Shown here: in pieces, positions 62,062 through 64,000 of the stretch
How positions within the stretch are numbered: the stretch's first letter is position 1
Layout: every line of letters starts with the position of its first letter
From: Curtobacterium poinsettiae
Lineage (GTDB): Bacteria; Actinomycetota; Actinomycetes; Actinomycetales; Microbacteriaceae
Direction: 5' to 3'
Length of the DNA: 64,000 nucleotides
NCBI RefSeq assembly: GCF_025677645.1
Contig: NZ_CP106879.1
Coordinates: 682,001-746,000 of the forward strand
Notes under the pieces: model-generated
What the model was told of the DNA's origin: nothing
What the model saw: the letters and a program-made list of their open reading frames with translations, nothing else
Database searches by the model: none
Made by a program: the position numbers and the translations under genes

Positions 62062-62559
62062 TCAGGCCACCCCGTCACCGAGGCCGAGCAGCAGCTTCCT
62101 GAGGAGCCCGGCCAACTGCTGCTCCTCGTCGCTGCTCAGCGCATCGAGGAGCTGCCGTTCGTTCTCGACGTGCCGGGCCAGTGCCGCGTCCACCACCGTC
62201 CGCCCGTGATCGGTCAACGTGACCAGCACGCTCCGCCGGTTGGTGGGGTCGGTCTCCCGCGTGACGTAGCCCTTCGCGACGAGCCGGTTCAAGCGGTTCG
62301 TGACGGCCCCGGAGGTCACCATCGTGGCGGCGAGCATCTGTCCGACGGCCAGCCGATGTGGTGATCCCGAACGTCGGAGGGTCGCGAGGAGGTCGAACTC
62401 ACCCGGCAGCAGGTCGTGCTCAGCGAGGACGGCACCGACCTTCCGGTCGAGGATCGCTTCGGCGCGCCCGATGCGCCCGATGACGGCCATCGCGCGGACG
62501 TCGAGGTCTGGTCGTTCCCGGCCCCACTGCGCCAGGACTCGATCGACGGCATCCTCCAT
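62062..62559 (-). CDS. MarR family transcriptional regulator
   Basis: This 165-residue regulator has a winged helix near 55-125 (MVTSGAVTNRLNRLVAKGYV and the wing ETDPTNRRSVLVTLTDHG). The N-terminus includes LPGEFDLLATLRRSGSPHRL, the usual helix before the reader. AAGGAG precedes the ATG. It is divergent from the EamA gene across an operator-like dyad that overlaps the EamA -10 box, so it is almost certainly the repressor of that gene. Confidence 0.9.
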   Translation of the reverse strand: MEDAVDRVLAQWGRERPDLDVRAMAVIGRIGRAEAILDRKVGAVLAEHDLLPGEFDLLATLRRSGSPHRLAVGQMLAATMVTSGAVTNRLNRLVAKGYVTRETDPTNRRSVLVTLTDHGRTVVDAALARHVENERQLLDALSSDEEQQLAGLLRKLLLGLGDGVA

Positions 62560-62585
62560 CGGACCACTCCTTCACGCTGAACTGT

Positions 62586-62614
62586 TTGACGCGAGCATAC
62601 CGGGGCCATAATGT
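62586..62614 (+). promoter_or_regulatory. Sigma-70 promoter of the EamA gene
   Basis: TTGACG (62586-62591), a 17-bp spacer and TAATGT (62609-62614) are the best housekeeping-type hexamers seen in this window. Confidence 0.7.
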
Positions 62615-62627
62615 CTCAACATTGAGA
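62614..62627. promoter_or_regulatory. MarR operator TCTCAA-CA-TTGAGA
   Basis: Two perfect 6-bp arms overlap the last base of the -10 box and cover the start site. An outer inverted pair, TCACGCTGAACT (62572-62583) and AGTTCAGCATGA (62628-62639), flanks it with one mismatch. Confidence 0.7.
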
Positions 62628-62655
62628 AGTTCAGCATGAAGGAAACGAGGCTCCG

Positions 62656-63597
62656 GTGACCGATCGCTCGCTGTCCACGTCGGCGACGGCCGGCCTCACG
62701 CTCAGCGCGGCAGTGGCGCCGATCGTGTGGGGGTCGACCTACGTGGTCACCACCGAGCTCCTGCCCGCCGATCACCCGATGACGGCGAGTGTCCTCCGTG
62801 CGCTCCCCGCCGGCCTGCTGCTGCTCGCGCTCCGGCCGGGAGTCCCACCGCGGAGCTGGCGCCTCCGGACGTTCGTGCTCGGGATGCTCAACATCGGGTG
62901 CTTCTTCCCGCTGCTGTTCGTCGCGGCCGACCGGTTGCCGGGTGGCTTGGCGGCCATCGTCGGTGCGCTCCAGCCGCTCGTCGTCGTGGCCCTGACCTCG
63001 GCGCTGCGGTGGGGTCGGCCCGCGATCACCCACGTGGTGTGGGGAGTCGTGGCCCTGGTGGGCGTCGCGCTCGTCTCCCTCAGCGGAGGCGCGGTGTTCA
63101 ACGTGCTCGGGCTCGGGGCGGCGGCACTCGGGACGGTGTCCATGGCACTGGGGCTCCTGCTCACTCGTCGGTGGGGCACCCCGGAGGGCACACACCCCCT
63201 GACCTCGACCGCATGGCAACTCATCGTCGGGGGCGTGGTGATCGCCCCGCTCATCCCGATCGTCGACAGCGGGCCGTGGCAGCCGACCGCCGCCGGGTAC
63301 GCGGGGTACGCCTGGCTCACGCTCGTCGGTGGGGCGTTGGCCTACAGCGTCTGGTTCCGAGGCGCACGGGCTCTGCCGTCGGCCCGGATCGCGTTGTTGG
63401 GCGTCCTCAGTCCGTTGACCGCTGCGGTGCTCGGGTGGGTCGTCCTCGGCCAGGCGCTGTCGCCGCTGCAGATCGTCGGCTTCGTCGTCGCGCTCCTCGG
63501 TTCCCTGGGCGGGCAGCTCGGACGAGCGGGGTCTCGGGAGATTTCTCCCGAGTCGCTCAGCCGTAGATCGAGTCCGGGATCTCCGGGCAGGCGGTGA
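62656..63597 (+). CDS. EamA family (DMT superfamily) transporter
   Basis: This 313-residue protein has ten hydrophobic helices and two EamA repeats; the first begins GLTLSAAVAPIVWGSTYVVT and the second GLGAAALGTVSMALGLLLTR. Such proteins export amino acids or metabolites or confer drug tolerance. The GTG start follows AGGAAACGAGG. The divergent MarR and its operator suggest induction by a small toxic compound. The end overlaps a convergent gene by 41 bp. Confidence 0.92.
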   Translation: MTDRSLSTSATAGLTLSAAVAPIVWGSTYVVTTELLPADHPMTASVLRALPAGLLLLALRPGVPPRSWRLRTFVLGMLNIGCFFPLLFVAADRLPGGLAAIVGALQPLVVVALTSALRWGRPAITHVVWGVVALVGVALVSLSGGAVFNVLGLGAAALGTVSMALGLLLTRRWGTPEGTHPLTSTAWQLIVGGVVIAPLIPIVDSGPWQPTAAGYAGYAWLTLVGGALAYSVWFRGARALPSARIALLGVLSPLTAAVLGWVVLGQALSPLQIVGFVVALLGSLGGQLGRAGSREISPESLSRRSSPGSPGRR

Positions 63598-64000
63598 CGA
63601 GCTCGTAGTACTGGGACTGCGGCAGATCGACCGACCGGTACGGCGACCACGCCCCGTCGCTGTCGACGAACTCCTGCTCGCTCGGGCCGCGCTCCACCGA
63701 GATGCCGTGGTCCTGCAGGCACTCCGTGAGCTCGCCCGTGGAGTAGCGGTAGAGCCACTCCAACTGGGACTCGTTGAAAGCCGTCTGGTGCTTCGCGGCC
63801 ATGGGGTACTCGGCCCCGCACGTGTACTCAGCGACCGCGAACGCCTCGGACTGTTCCGCCGGGACTTGTCCGGAGGCGAGGCTCGCGTCGGGCATCGCCT
63901 TCGCCTGCGGGAACCCCTCGGCGGTCATGCACCGTTCCTGCGTCGGGGCCCAGTCGGCGTGCGAGACCGTCCGGACGCGGTCGACCGCCGGCCGCTCGAG
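63557..64000 (-). CDS. Hypothetical protein (3' part; runs off the window)
   Basis: The frame is open to the window edge, giving at least 147 residues. It has four Cys (ERCMTAEG, EYTCGAEY, ELTECLQD, VTACPEIP), which suggests disulfides and an extracytoplasmic location. An internal ATG at 63928 exists, but the upstream codons (VSHADWAPTQERC) look like part of the same protein. No family is recognised. Confidence 0.6.
   Translation of the reverse strand, partial: LERPAVDRVRTVSHADWAPTQERCMTAEGFPQAKAMPDASLASGQVPAEQSEAFAVAEYTCGAEYPMAAKHQTAFNESQLEWLYRYSTGELTECLQDHGISVERGPSEQEFVDSDGAWSPYRSVDLPQSQYYELVTACPEIPDSIYG

Overview
The window is high-GC (about 70% by eye) actinobacterial chromosome. Gene content and order (hpt-ftsH-folP-folB-folK-DUF3180-PH-PH-DUF2520-lysS, clpC, radA, a SigL/RslA pair, a 6C RNA) point to Microbacteriaceae, and the style resembles Curtobacterium; the genus is a guess. 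Many genes look leaderless: a TANNNT box lies 6-8 bases before the ATG or GTG. Genes pack into short operons with 4-bp ATGA/GTGA overlaps.

Layout. 1-3.4 kb: start of an ABC ATPase, two GntR-like regulators (one an internal duplication) and a YhdH-type reductase. 3.5-8.6 kb: pfkA, an HhH DNA glycosylase, an NAD-binding epimerase-like protein, a secreted beta-propeller-like protein with a Fur/Zur-like box, and a TmrB-like P-loop protein. 8.7-12.3 kb: TerC, then YceI-SigL-RslA behind an ECF-type promoter, then a MarR regulator. 12.4-16 kb: PutA. 16-21 kb: small oxidoreductases, a frameshifted SDR, DUF2071, nitroreductase and membrane proteins. 21-26 kb: an Lrp regulator divergent from a guanidine-modifying hydrolase/ornithine aminotransferase operon, then an epimerase and an aldo/keto reductase. 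26.2-26.5 kb: tRNA-Glu, tRNA-Asp, tRNA-Phe. 26.7-29.5 kb: paired M23 and NlpC/P60 cell-wall hydrolases. 29.7-41 kb: ppa, tilS, hpt, ftsH (frameshifted as given), the folate cluster, PH-domain proteins, lysS. 41-47.3 kb: tiny acidic proteins with PHO-like boxes, a group 2 sigma factor, nadK, clpC, 6C RNA. 47.3-50.2 kb: XRE regulator, ImmA-type peptidase, multi-spanning membrane protein, alpha/beta hydrolase. 50.4-55.6 kb: SRPBCC, argA, csp, SseB-like, radA, SGNH hydrolase. 55.8 kb: tRNA-Ser(CGA), followed to 60.1 kb by an accessory pocket with transposase remnants and a type VII-like toxin/immunity cassette. 60.1-64 kb: a secreted PAP2 phosphatase with an autotransporter-type beta repeat, a MarR/EamA pair and a truncated hypothetical gene.

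Functional links. The hydrolase at 21.65 kb, RocD and PutA together could convert arginine to glutamate if the hydrolase releases ornithine. SigL, RslA and YceI form an envelope-response operon. The M23 and NlpC/P60 proteins share an N-terminal coiled coil and probably act together in wall remodelling. Convergent gene ends repeatedly carry related palindromic elements. One family has two ACACCGGTGT palindromes exactly 50 bp apart in all three copies.
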